From NCBI GenBank assembly GCA_013398055.1, contig VZRS01014568.1:1-64000 (forward strand): a stretch of 64,000 bases of DNA, written 5' to 3'. Below are positions 13,401 through 25,941 of this stretch, one piece after another. The notes below the pieces were generated by a model, which was not told where the DNA came from, ran no database searches, and saw only the letters and a program-made list of their open reading frames with translations. The first letter of the stretch is position 1. The number at the start of each line of letters is the position of its first letter. The position numbers and the translations under genes are program-made. The stretch comes from Ifrita kowaldi (lineage: Eukaryota > Chordata > Aves > Passeriformes > Cinclosomatidae).

Positions 13401-13928
13401 TAAAAGTGCCTCCATGAGCCCTCTGATCCAAGGAGCAGATTCTAGAAGTCATGTCATCGATACCTGAACCCAGCCTGTGCATCCAGCACCATCCAGGATT
13501 TCAGACTAAGCTACCACAGGGATGGTAAGGGATGGTAAGAGACACTGTATGTGATGGGATATGATTTACTGAACTCAGCATTTATGGCTGGTTTGCTTAG
13601 CAACAGACCCCTGGAGGGCTCCATATATTACTTTTTATAAAAATACTGGATTTACTCACACCCAGAAACCAAGGATTTATGGCAGAGTATGTCAAATGAT
13701 AGAAATAAAAAGTAAAGCATATTTTTAATGTGATTTTGGAGAACAAAAGGAGCAAACTTAGTATAACATGAACATAACACTTTCTACATTACAGGCATCA
13801 TGTATTTGTGAAAAAAAAAAGAAGGTGCAAATCACCTTAGGTTAAAATAAAATTCTCAATTTTATAAGTAATTAATACACCTAATTTACTATTTATTGTT
13901 TCCCAGTCCTTTCAAAGAATTCCAGAAG
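7466..13928. other. Non-coding stretch, no gene recognised
   Basis: Numerous short frames exist (for example 8062-8268 minus, 8623-8949 plus, 9584-9889 minus, 10827-11102 minus, 11788-12084 plus), but none shows a domain or a matching partner exon. Segments near 7600-8300, 10880-11110 and 13140-13500 are somewhat richer in G+C. The one at 10980-11060 contains a short 'tctggagtactg' text of the kind seen in CR1, but it is too short to call. Two tandem copies of GGGATGGTAA lie near 13518-13538. Confidence 0.5.
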
Positions 13929-13972
13929 TAATTCTATCCATAGAATTGTACTTAATTCTATGGATAGAATTA
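13929..13972. repeat. Perfect 19-base inverted repeat built from nested palindromes
   Basis: The left arm (13929-13947) and right arm (13954-13972) are exact reverse complements with six bases between them. Each arm is itself a near-palindrome: AATTCTAT, two bases, ATAGAATT. The same 8-base unit therefore appears four times in alternating orientation. The structure could fold as one long hairpin or as two small ones. No protein-binding role can be inferred. It may be a small foldback left by replication slippage and template switching, or the remains of a palindromic insertion. Confidence 0.9.
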
Positions 13973-14798
13973 AAGTTATTTAGGTAAGTTCAGGTGAGAC
14001 ATAGGCATCCCACCATCACTGGCCTTTTAATATTCCTCTATAATTGTTGGAGGGAAGGAAGGACTGTTCCATGCCTGTGTGAAAGATTTTTCTTTGTTTG
14101 GGGTGGAATTGCTTTCTAGAGATTGAGTAATATCTCTGAGTTGATGATAGAGAAGTGCTGGACAATTGATTTAAACAGGATTTCTATTTTCTAATTTCAC
14201 ATAGTTGGATCACATGTAATCTGGGTTTTGGAGACTGAGACTCTGCATAATAAATGATACATAAAAAAAAATAAATGTCTCATAAAGCTCAGACATTCTT
14301 GTTAAAAATTGGAAAAAATTATGCATGGCAAACATAAAGAAATGGAATATATATGGATTAAGCATCCGTTAACTAATCAAAATCTCTGAAATACCTCTTA
14401 ATCCTATTATAAAGTCCAGTCATTTCAACAGAGAAGGAACTTTTGGAGTCATATTTTTGTGACTTTTGACTGAATGGTATTCCAATGGAAGACAGGCATC
14501 TCAGTAGTATTTTCCAGGTTTAAGTCTAACTACTTTGTGATCTTAAAGATGGCAGCAATTATTGCTTTAGGAGCCAGGCCCTGACTAAGGAAAGAAGTTA
14601 AGTAAATCCTTACATTTCAGTTCAGCATGATCAGACACATTGAACTTTTCCTTTAGAAGGGATATTTTTTTATGTATGTGTGTCCAAAAATGTTGCCCTG
14701 TTTCTTTTCACCCCAGTTCTTCCTAAGAGGAAAAAAAAAAAAGGAACTAAAGTTTAACCTAAATCTTAACATTTCTAGTATGGTGCATAATATATTTT

Positions 14799-14818
14799 GG
14801 GGAGGTGGGGGGGAGGGG
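14799..14818 (+). other. G-rich run with quadruplex potential
   Basis: The plus strand carries a run of four G, then a run of seven G, then a run of four G, separated by AGGT and A. Splitting the middle run gives the four G-tracts needed for a G-quadruplex. It lies in an otherwise AT-rich segment. No function is implied. Confidence 0.6.
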
Positions 14819-15016
14819 TGTTAATGAATAGAAAATATTCCCCGCTAATAGATACACTCAAGATATGTATTGACTTCCAGCACATTCACTTGAGAGTAAC
14901 CTTAATTTCAAATTATAAAAAAGTCAGATCACCACTTCCCCTGTTGCACACATATAGCCTGGCAAGGCCAGATGCAAAGCCAAAGGGAGTGTTTTGACTG
15001 GGAAAATATCTTGCAT

Positions 15017-15051
15017 AAAAAAAAAAAAATCCATCCTCTTTTTTTTTTTTT
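15017..15051. repeat. Paired poly(A) and poly(T) tracts
   Basis: A tract of about 13 A is followed nine bases later by a tract of about 13 T. The two can pair as a simple foldback. It may have arisen by homopolymer expansion. Confidence 0.75.
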
Positions 15052-18000
15052 ACATGAATGCTGAATAAACAGCTTCTAGTAATATAAGGTAATGAATTGC
15101 AAACTTGCCAAACTCCGATTATTAATCTGATATTCAGGTATTTATTTCATTCCTTGTAAGAATCCTGCAGTATCAGCTCTGAGTAATTGCACTTTCTGGG
15201 AGGCTTCCATGCTAGCCCCCATTTAAAAGCTCATTCTTTAATATACAGTACTGCTGCACTGCCATGAGGATACAAGCACATCTCATACACATTCAATAAC
15301 TGTCAGATGGGTGAAAGCAAAAAAAAGCAGAGTTATATTTAATGAATGTGATACTGGCAAAGGCATCCTATTTTCAATATTCAGATACCTTGTTCAATCT
15401 ATTTATTTAATAAAACAAGAAATTACTAGAATTAAAACATAGAAATTTGGTACAAAGATATTAAACTCTATTTCTCATAATTACGAAACAACTCTTGTGC
15501 TAACATAGCAGTATACAGTGGTTTCACAATTACTTTATTCTCCTAGAAATCAGCAGTGTTACTCAGTATTGCTCGAAGGGTTATAATGCATTTACTCCTC
15601 TCTCTGACAGTGTTTCCCCACCAACCCCACTTCCTTGTCTGCCATATATTTTTTGCTCCAAAAAATACCATGGTAGCAATCATATAAAAATGGGGTTTAA
15701 ATTAATAATTTTCTTATTCTGATCCCCTGCATGTCAATATCAGTGAAAAGAAAGGGGGAAAGGTAAGATGGCCCCATCCTGCTTGGCAGTAGGTCTAAGA
15801 TATGGCATCCTAGATAGTTGTGAAAATATGACAGACATATCAGTGCACAAGGGAGAGCTTCCATGGTGAAACCACTTGCTTAGAAATCACTGCACTTCCC
15901 AACGGCTGTAGGAGTTTTTAGTGTATGGCAACTGAATATTTCCCTAACTTTCCCACATTTCTATTTTTAAAGTATTTAAAGTCTGACACATGAGGAAAGC
16001 TTTACCATCCAAAAATTAACACTTTTTCAGGTAGTATGAAATGGATTGTGACCAGAGTTTCTAAATATATGGGACAAAAAGCATGGGGAACAGCAAGGCA
16101 ACATTTGCTCATCAAGATCAAAACTCCATCACTACCAGATACTTTGTCACATCACATTTCTCCTTTTCCACATTTTTCATGGTTCTGCTTTGTAAATGAG
16201 TTAAAATCTACACTGCTTTTCTCTCTCGGCCCTACTGGTGAATGAAGGACTGTGATTATGATGCTTGGTGAGAAGACAAACACTTGTCTTTTCCTCCTTC
16301 CCAAGTTTGGAATGGTCTGAATGCCATGGGCTAATGTGGGCTAATGAATAGTGTGTGTCCATTGTCACTGCCACCACACTTCAGAAAAGCTGGTGCTGTG
16401 TTGGTGATGAGCCTGCTGTCAGTGTGTCACAGTCACTGCTGCACACAACAGTGTCCTTGTTCTCTTGCACCCTCTCTTCTGGTTTTGACTGGAAATCCTA
16501 CCTGAGAGAAAATAAGGACCTAAGAGAAAAATATTTTTTTTCTGTGCAGAATTTATTGAAATTTAGGAAGCTGAAAAACTGGCATTTTGAGGGGGGAACT
16601 ATGACAAGTATAAATGAGAACACTAGAATAAAATACCAAACTTTGCACTGCTTAAAATGTATAAGCCATTCACCTGTGTCACTGCAGGGGCTTTTGAGAT
16701 GCAAACAGAAAGTTCTGATTTTCTCCTGCAGCAGACAATAGTCCACCTGCATAATACATGCTACTTAAAGTCATTACACAACCTGGGGTGTGCAGTAAAT
16801 AAGTAATAAAAAAATCTTGCACTGCTTTTTACCATATAACTGCCTGCAATATAATTTATCCCTCAAGCAAAATGAAACAATCACCTACAAATCTATTCAG
16901 CTAGTATGAATAATTGAAATGACCACAAAGTCTGTAGTTCAGACCCATCCTAACATTTTCATAGAGGAAAGTAAAAAGTTTTAAGTGCCTACATTGTGTA
17001 AAATCAATGAAATTTGCTGTTCCATTTCTATACATAGGTAATTTAGAAACTTATTTCCAGATGGCTTGCATTATGGGAGTTGGTTTTTATTTGACAAGGT
17101 GTTATTCCACAATCTTTAATACTATAGTAAAGACAGTCTCTAAAAGGCTGAGAACAGGAGTAACAAAATTAGTAAAGCCAGGTCAAACAGAGAATAATCC
17201 CTGCTCTCCAGGTTGATACACTAGATATGACTTGATGACCTCCTCTTTGATTAGCAGGACTATTTATCAAAATATTTCTCCTCTTAGGAATCCAAAGAGA
17301 CTCCTTCAAAAAGTCATTTGGGTGTACTTGAAACAGAATCACTGCTGAGAGATGCTCCCAACAAGTGGAGATTTATCCCATACCACAAAAGTAATTAACT
17401 TTTATGTTGTATTTGTTTTGATTTGAAGGGAAATCCACTTCATGTTGTAAACTTTGTCATATTTTACAGTACCTATTTACTTACGTAATCTGTTCCACTA
17501 TTAGCTAGGTTTTATGAGCATTATAACAAGCACGTTATATTAATCATAGTTAATAAAGTCTATCTCCTGCCCGCTATCATATCACCAATTTTTGCTCTGG
17601 TACAACAAACGGTGAAAATATGAGGGTGATAAAATCAGTATCCCAGTTCTTTAGGTGTGGATAACATGCACAGCTTGGCTGACCAGCTCTGAGGTCTGTG
17701 CTTGACTTAAAGAAGGATGTCCTGCCCAGCTATGGACAGGTGTGGATGCTGTGCCAATACCAGGGCTGGCCAGGTGATCTAATGTCCAGCTGTGGAAAGT
17801 GTGTCAACCTGCAGACCAGCTGTGACCAGCATTGCAGGGTCTGCTTGTAACAGAGGTGACTTCCCCAGTGCAGGGACCTGGCGAGCTCTAATACTTCAGG
17901 AACTTTTTTTTCCCTCATTTCTCCAAGGTATGTGATATATGTCCAATGAATATACAAATGGGACTTGCAGAGTCAAGATGGTTGCTCTGCCCAGATCTGC

Positions 18001-21000
18001 CATGCTTAGCACCTACTTTACTGTCTTTGTTTTGTGTGGATGCAGAAGGTAGTCAGGGATCTGAGGCTGGCACATTTTCAATGTTTGGGAGCAGTTTTCT
18101 GCAGGAAGAATTATTTTCTAACTGTTTGAGACTAGCTGCTTATCTCTTCTGCTGTTTGAGTGGTGCAAAAGGCTGTATGCCAATAAGCAGTGCAGACATA
18201 TGGTTTGCCTTACCATGGAAATGTCAGCCAGGAAGACTTTGAGGATACTCATGCCTACTGCCTAAGCACTCATCGTGTCTGTGGCGACAGGAAAGGACAA
18301 ATGTACCCAGGCATGGCCCAGCTGGGCATTGGGGACTGCAGTACCCTGTCTGACTCTGAGCTGGAAGTATTCTTGACACATCTCTAGAACAGCTCTGCAC
18401 TGCCTTTGGCTGATGCACGGGATAAAAAATCATAAATGCCTTAGTCAAGAAATAAGCAGGCCTTCCTTGTAGGTCTGAGAGACCCCGAGTTTTGGGATCC
18501 CATCATAATATGAAATGTAGAACTTTGTTTCTGCTCACTTTGAGGAAGAGTGTATCTCCTCATAGCATGAGCACCCAGAGGAACGGGGGCCTGTGCAGGG
18601 TCATAACAAGAGCACACAAGTTCCTTATTCTGCTCTGTCCGAGGAGTAACCCATGCCCAGAGTGTGAGTAAGAACAGTTCTTTGCAGTCAGATAAGTTTT
18701 ATATTGCAATGAAGATAAAAAACATTTCAAGCTTGTTCAATCAAAGGTCCTGAGTCCTGAACCCTTCGTAATTCCACCAATTCCCATCTGTGTTCTCACA
18801 GCAGTTGGGATCCAGCAAGGCAGGATCCATTCAAGAAGACAATGTGGGTGCGTAAGTGTAGTTACTTCAATGGCTAGGAACACTTTCTGCATACCAAAGA
18901 GACCCTAAAACAGGAAAGCTTTCATTGCCAGAAGTTAAAGTGCCTTTAATATTTATTATACAGTTAATATGCCTCTTCAGAAAATCCTTTGAGGGAAATA
19001 ACAAAGATCAATAGAGGCCTGATGAATCCTAAATGGAGAAACTAAAAGAAGTATTTATATTTCTGTCTATGTATCTCCTAGAGATGACAGCAAATCTGCA
19101 GGCATATTACAGCAATGGCCAAGGGTATTCTGTGGAATTTAGGAAAGGGGAAGACATTTTCAAACACGAGAACAAAGACTTTGCCCTACCAAAATGCTAA
19201 TTAACATGCCAAGCATCAAACCACACATCTGCCCTTCCAGAAACAATGTGCTCATGGAAATAATGAATAAAATACTAGCTTATTTATTGAAATACTGTGC
19301 ATAAAAGTCACCAAGAACATGACATCTGTAAGAAAATATCAACCATCTACTGCAGGAAAATGAATGACCCATATCTCTCACTGTGCCAACACTAAGCTAA
19401 GTTTATTTCTTGGGAGCACATTTAGTTAGGAAAAAGAATGAGAAAAAGAATGAGACCAAAACACGGAAATTATAACATTGCTAATAAAATTTTTGGATGC
19501 ACTGTGTAATTACAACCCCTTGAAGAGTCAAAAATTCAGCTTCTTTATTTACATGTAGAAAAAGGCACAGTGTTTGACAGCCATTTGTTAAAAATTCCAC
19601 TGAAATTACAGTAGGTGCAAAAATTTAATTTTATCAATACCATGCAGTAAGCAAGGAATGAGGACAAATAAGATGATATTTGGCAGAGAACCATAATTGT
19701 TGGTGTCCCAAGTGGAGCCTATAATGCTGATGCATACAGCTCACTGATAAGAACTTCTTAGTAACCCTGGATAATGAAACTTGTCACCAGCATTATGCAA
19801 ACTCCACTTAGCACTTAGAATTAGAATTCACAAATGGGTTATGTCTGCACCAGGGTTTTTTGTACAGTATTATTAAGCTATCCTTGTATAATGCCACAGT
19901 GAATGTGCAAGGCAAATGGAATACATCATCCATGTTACTGGAGGTTTTCCCTCATGGCTTGCTTCTTCCATGAAATGAAGCCCTTCAAAAACAGGCATTT
20001 ACTTCTTCAACAAATTTACCCAAATATATTGATATAGCAGTAAAACTCTTTCATCTTCCCCTGGCTTACATAATTTCCAAAATAACCTTTCTAGACATTT
20101 TAAGTGTAAACACTATTTAGGCTTCAGAGGAATCAGATGTAGTTTGGTATCTTCAGCTGACAGCTTGAATCAGAATATGTATATGCCACCAGGCTGCTTG
20201 TCCCCTCTCTGTGCTTGACTGGAAACAGAAGGGTCTGCAACTTGATAGAAAATCTTTTTTGCTAAGTTTATTATTGACTAGAGTGGTTCCACTAGGCTTC
20301 CATCTGGATCCTGAATGCTTCCCAACACCACCCACTTCTATCTTAAAATTTGAAGTTAAATGTTAAATGAAATAAGCTGAAGCCTGGTGAAGAAATACCA
20401 TCTTATTCCTCAAGACTACTCAACAGAGTTTATGTCCCTAAATTTGAATAAATACAATATGAACAAAATTTCTCATCAACACTTCATGACTTTGATGTCT
20501 AACAGACTGAGATATATTTACTTGGAGAAAGATCACACATCTAAAAGTTTCAGGGAACTTTCTCCTGAACTGTGGAGGGTAACATCAACATTTCAGCACA
20601 AGCGTTGGCCAAATTTTTTCATGTGCCGATTTCTGGAGAAGTCGGATGCTGAAATATCTCTTATAATATAATTGCTTTGTTGTGACTATGTCTTGTTAGA
20701 ATAGTCTATTAACTGAAGGCACTGTCTCCAAAAGAGCTGTTAAATTGGCCAGCCACCAAAACAACAAGAAAGGCATATTTGTTTATTGTTACCTACATAA
20801 ATGTCTAAAAGAGCAACAACTTGTTAAAATAATTTTAAAAATTCACTGCACATACAAAATGAAACTGAAATTATTTGTTTATGGAGGATATTTGGCACCA
20901 AAATCAGAGTTAATTTTTCAGAACTCTGCACTTAAATGACCTTTTGAAAACCTATACTTCAGTCAATGATTTAGATTTTCAATTTTTGCCATTTTGTAAA

Positions 21001-22232
21001 AACTTCAAGAGCTTTGCCACCTACCTTTCATATTCTACCTTTTATTCAAAGCAGCCTGTTTAGATTATGAAGAATCAACAGATGATTATCTGCCCATTAA
21101 ATCAAATCTCTTGGCATAGAGTAATTCTAGCTTCTTGGCAGCTGGTTATTTATACAGAAAAAAGTTGGCAATAAAGAATAGCCAACCATTACAGTTTTAG
21201 CATTTGAAATACCTGTAATAACTCTCAAAAGATTGCATGTTTGCTTCATTTATTAAAATACCCCCTTGCTGAGGAAATAGTTTTGAAAATTATTGTTTAA
21301 CGGAGTGCATTAATTAAGTCCTACCTAATAATCCTGCATCCTAGATTTCATGATTTATTTATTTTGGTTGTATGATTTATTTAGCAAAAAACAGTTGGAG
21401 GCCTTTCCTTCTCGTTTCATCCCAACAGTGTTTTTATTGTATTCTTCTTTCACTACGTAAACCTATAAAGTAATCCCTGTTGATTTAAAGACAATGGTAG
21501 ACCCATGGTTGTTCATCTAACAAAATTACTTCTTTAGCAAAAACAAAAATGATAAATGGCTTTGTTTAGAGTATTTGTTCTATGAATATAATTTTTTTTA
21601 AGGGAAGAGCAAAGTTAATAGACTTCTACTAGGTTTCAAAACATTTTGGAAACTCACAGAGGCGGTAACAAACCGGAGTTTATCATGTTGTGTTGGCTTG
21701 CCTTGCAATCATCTCCTCCCTTTAGCAAGACACCTGGCTGTTCCTTAAGGCACAAAACAAATAGTAGGCGTCTCAAATAACTAGATAGGAAGCAAACTGC
21801 TTTGTCATCAAGCAGCACTGTAATGAAAGGAAGGGCAGAAAGAAGGAAGAAAGCTCTGTCTGTACAATATTTACAGCATTACGGCAGAGTAACCGTACAT
21901 CATCACTAGTACTCATCAACAAAACCACGCTTTAATTGAAGGATAGAAATAATTTACAGCATATGATATGTAGTCTCATCAAATATTTCAGATGTATTTC
22001 AAAACATAAAAAATTATATTTTTAGTGTGAATAAACCAACATTTTTTATTATACCTATTTTTTTCCATTTTACATGACTATATTTGTTGTTTAGCAGCCT
22101 TTCTGAGAGACTCCATAGAATTATCAAGTATTGTTGATTAAAAATGTATAAAATGCAATATAAAAGATAGAATTACATGGAAGTAACTGTAAAGAATTTG
22201 TATCTAGTTCACTTTCTAATTAAGAAGAGATA

Positions 22233-22255
22233 AATTGGATCATATTGATCCAATT
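22233..22255. repeat. 10-base perfect hairpin
   Basis: AATTGGATCA at 22233-22242 is the exact reverse complement of TGATCCAATT at 22246-22255, with a three-base spacer. No T-run follows on either strand that would suggest a terminator, and no gene is near. Confidence 0.8.
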
Positions 22256-25200
22256 AACAGATTTTTTTCTTTGATTCTTCTTGATTGCTTGTATGATGCA
22301 ATGATAATTGTTGTTTGCTAAATTGCCTTCAATGGAAAGTCAGATTTCCTTGCTTATCTGTCTGAAAGAGAAGAAAACATTAACAGCATTTTTGTCTCCC
22401 TTTGAACACTGATAACTTCTTTTTGATCAGAAAGTGACAGAAACGTTTTAGTGAATCCCTGCTTATCCTACAAGCTAGCAGAGGACTGAAGACTCAAACG
22501 ACCTGAGAAAGCTGCCTTTGCCAGAGCAGAGCCAAACAAGTACTAATTTGAGAAAATGTCATAATAAATTTTCAAAGCTGACCTTAAAGTGCTCTGAAGT
22601 TTTGAATGCCAAACTTTGAAACATTTTCAGGAAAAATGCTTTCCATATGATGTCTCGTCAACATTTCAGAAAATCAGAGACTTCAAAAAATTTCATCTAG
22701 ACTCCTGTACAAAGAAGTACACAAAATCATTATGATCGTCTTGAAATTCTGTCACTCTCACATTTTTGAAACTATTTTGAATTGTAAAAAGTTACATGGC
22801 CGTGGCAACTTAAGATTTTTAGCTATTTAATGCATTGCCAGAGATTTCAATATAATGTTGGAAATATTTACTCAGCAGAACAGGACATACACATATTTTT
22901 ACATGTAGTTGCAAAGAGAAAGTATATTCTGTGTAGTTAAGTAATGTGCAACAAGCTTAGGAGACAAAATTTGAACTAGTATGACTTGGGAGATTGTGAC
23001 AGGAAATGTAATAGATCTGGAATCTTTAAAGAAAAGTATTCTATTGCCCATGTCACTTCAGAATGAAATATATACTCCTGTTAGCTCTGCTTTGACAATT
23101 TACCACTATTTAAATTATAGCCAAGATGTTAAACACCACCTAGAGGTCAGAATTTGCAGCAGACCTCAGGGTCAACGACCGTGGTGACTCAGGATGTTTA
23201 ACAGCAGATTTAGTTCAAAGGATGTAGAATAGAACCGAGAAAACTAAAGCCTTTCCAGCTTGTTCCTGCTCAACAGTGTATATTTAAATGCTTGTGATAA
23301 AGAAGTAAAAAATTAAACATTAACTGTAAGTAGTATTTAAAATTATTTTATATTTTGTTCTGTTGTCTTTGAAAGGCACAGAGACAAAAAAAATTTTTGC
23401 GGCAAAGAAAATGCCTTATAAAGTGCATTATCTGAGACCTGCAAATTGTTCAAAGAATCGGAACATTAAGTGATCATTCATGAGTTTAGTGATCATTCAT
23501 GAGTTTAAATCTGTACCTAGGTATGTCACAGGATCCTGAAATCAAAGTTCGTTTTAGTACAGAGTTTTTCAGATTTTCTATTGTTAAAACAAATATTTTG
23601 TCTAATGTGTATCCCTTTTTTAAAAATTGCACACACACATATTAAAAAACCCCCAGAAAAATGAAAAAAACCAAAACACAAGTACTTCTAATTATAATGA
23701 GATTTCAGATAGGATACAGTAAGGTTCAGGATTAAGAGGAGGAAAGCTTTGAGATCCAAAACCTCTTTGAATTTCAAGCTGTCTGAAGTAACTATAATTC
23801 TGATCAAAGGATCAAATAGAGGAAAAAAGGCAACATAGGAAAGTGATAGATGAGTTTGCCCCCTGCATCCACAGGTGCTTTCCAGCAGGGTTTGGAGGCT
23901 GAGACCACAACTAATCTTAAGATAGAACAGTGTCTATCTAGAACAAAATTCATTTCTTATCTGAAGAGAAAGGAATCAAGCAGGGTATAATTAGATGTTA
24001 AACTGACAGAGGTCATGTCAGTCGCAGCACAGACATTTTGCTTAGACCTGCAGTGAGATTGGTATCACAGTAGGTACCAGATTAATTACATATATTACTG
24101 AGGAGGTAGAACATCAACATACTTCACACTAAATATGAGCCTGTTGTCACGAGCTCAAGTGTATAACATAACTTGTATGGTTGCCATAAGAAACCATCAG
24201 TCTTTCAAAAATAGAAGATTATATAAAATGAAATTATAGATTACTGGATAGAAATAGGTTAAAAGGTTCTTGAATAAAAACAATAATTAAAATTTTTTTT
24301 AAATAGCTGTCCAAATGAAAACCTGAATTTCAGATGAGTGAATGGGACATACAAGAAAGTTCAAAAATAAAAAGAAAATAAGTCCAAATGAAAAAACTAG
24401 GAAGGAACAGCTAGGAGAAAATCAACCCATTCACTCTCTGCCAGGGTGGGATGAAGATTCATCAGCTACATCAGTGATCAGTTTGAGACACTGTAATGGA
24501 AAAACAACAGCGACATACCTAGAGATGTTCAACAGAGAGAAGCTGCTGAATAGTTGCAGGCAAGAATGGTTATGTAGTCAAGCACTGTTAAAAGAATATT
24601 CTAACAGCACATAAAAGACACGCTAATCACCACATCTAATTGCAAAGAGGAATAAAGCTTTAAAATGGCTCAAATATCTTATGTATAAAGAAGAATAATT
24701 AACAATCAAATTGAAAGCTGCTATCTTGACAGATGATGTGTATTAGGACAAAGAAAATGTAGCCCATAATTTGAATGTGGAAGAAAATTTCAGATTATTG
24801 TAAGTGGAGTATTCTTTTTAGTGAAACTTCAACTGATTTTAAATAGAAATTTGTTTGACAAAGTTTTCGTAAAGGTCTAGAACTTGCCTTAAATGTTTCT
24901 TTCTCTCTTCAGTTCAGCTCAGCTTTTACCTGAATTTAAAGAATGAATTTTCAGAAGTGACTCTACCTAAGTTTGGCTTCCTGAAACCAAGACAGCCTGA
25001 ATCAGAAGTATACTTCCTTGCTTAAATTAGAAAATTTGTGCTTTCTGCAAGAGGGTGCAGAAAGTACTTTTCAAAGCCAGAGGTTAATACTCTCACTGAC
25101 ATAACTGGAATCAGAAGCAAGTCTACAATAAATCGAAGAGTACAAGCAGTTTAATTCTAGAGCAACATTTCCATAGAGCAAAATGATATTCAAGACCCTG

Positions 25201-25538
25201 CATCCAGATGGTGCATTTTGGGGTGCAATGTCAAACCATGTGTCTTGGAACAAATGTTCCCACAGTGTGTGTGCCATTCAAACAGCTCCAAAACATCCTT
25301 GGTTTAGACTTCCTGTCTCCCCTGGGTTTGGAGCACATTTGGTAATACTTGACAAAGAGGTCTGGGTCTAGTTTTAAAAAGATCTGGGACAAGTTTCCTT
25401 TGAAGGGAAGCTTGCATTCACCAAAACCATTCTACAAACAGAATCAAAAGTGACACTCAAGGAATTAACTTCCAAAAGACACCATTGTTTCATTATAAAG
25501 CACTGATGTAAATATAGCAATATCTCTGCACCAGACAA
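22256..25538. other. Non-coding stretch, nothing recognised
   Basis: AT-rich sequence with short chance frames, the longest being 90 codons at 24342-24614. The 23700-24650 part has a texture reminiscent of very old retroelement sequence, but I could not align it to any family by eye, so I do not name it. Confidence 0.45.
23469..23506. repeat. 19-base direct tandem duplication
   Basis: AGTGATCATTCATGAGTTT occurs twice back to back (23469-23487 and 23488-23506) with no mismatch. The unit contains the small palindromes TGATCA and TCATGA. A recent slippage duplication is the simplest reading. Confidence 0.9.
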
Positions 25539-25941
25539 GAATTAGAATCATTGAATCATTGAATCTTTTAGCTTCAAAAAGACATCTAAGGCCATCAAGT
25601 CCCACCACTGACCTCCCACGATCAAGCCCACCACTACACCATGTCCTCAGTGCCACTTCTACACATCTTCAAAATATCTTCAGGGATGGTGACTCCACCA
25701 CTTCCCAAGAAAGGAGAAATTTCTTCCCTACAAAGAAGAAATTTTTCCTAATATCCAATCTAAACCTCCACTGGTACTACTTGAGACCATTGCCTCTCAT
25801 CCTATCACTTGCTACCCAGGAGAAGAGATTGACCCCCACCTTGCTACCACCTCCTTTAGGGTAGTTATAATGACTGATGAGGTCCCCCTGAACCTCCTTT
25901 TCTCCAGGCTGAACAACCTCAGCTCCCTGACTCATTCCTCG
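25539..25941 (-). mobile_element. CR1 LINE 3' end (3' UTR), minus strand
   Basis: Read on the plus strand this is the familiar reverse complement of the CR1 3' end: tandem AATCATTG-type units at 25547-25566 (the terminal 8-base repeats), then 'catcaagtcccaccactgac', 'agggatggtgactccacc', 'tttttcctaatatccaatct', 'gaagagattgacccccacc' and 'ccttttctccaggctgaac'. The element therefore runs right to left and its true 3' end is near 25540. It is 5'-truncated near 25941, the usual CR1 pattern. About 30 bases of the consensus between 'ccacttccc' and 'agtaaagaaattttt' are replaced by a short repeat of AGAAATTT text near 25710-25750. It does not encode protein, and ORFs on the plus strand here are antisense artefacts. 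Confidence 0.95.

Larger units (their letters stand above)
13973..22232. other. Non-coding stretch, nothing recognised
   Basis: This 8 kb is mostly AT-rich with scattered short frames. A GC-richer part, 17640-18420, has frames on both strands (17946-18242 and 18190-18387 plus, 17730-17957 and 18224-18448 minus); none has a recognisable domain. A short tandem repeat of GGGCTAATG-like text lies near 16328-16345. I see no repeat family, RNA gene or clear exon. Confidence 0.45.

Noticed and set aside
25559..25864. 101-codon plus-strand frame as a gene
   Set aside because: It is antisense to a CR1 3' untranslated region.
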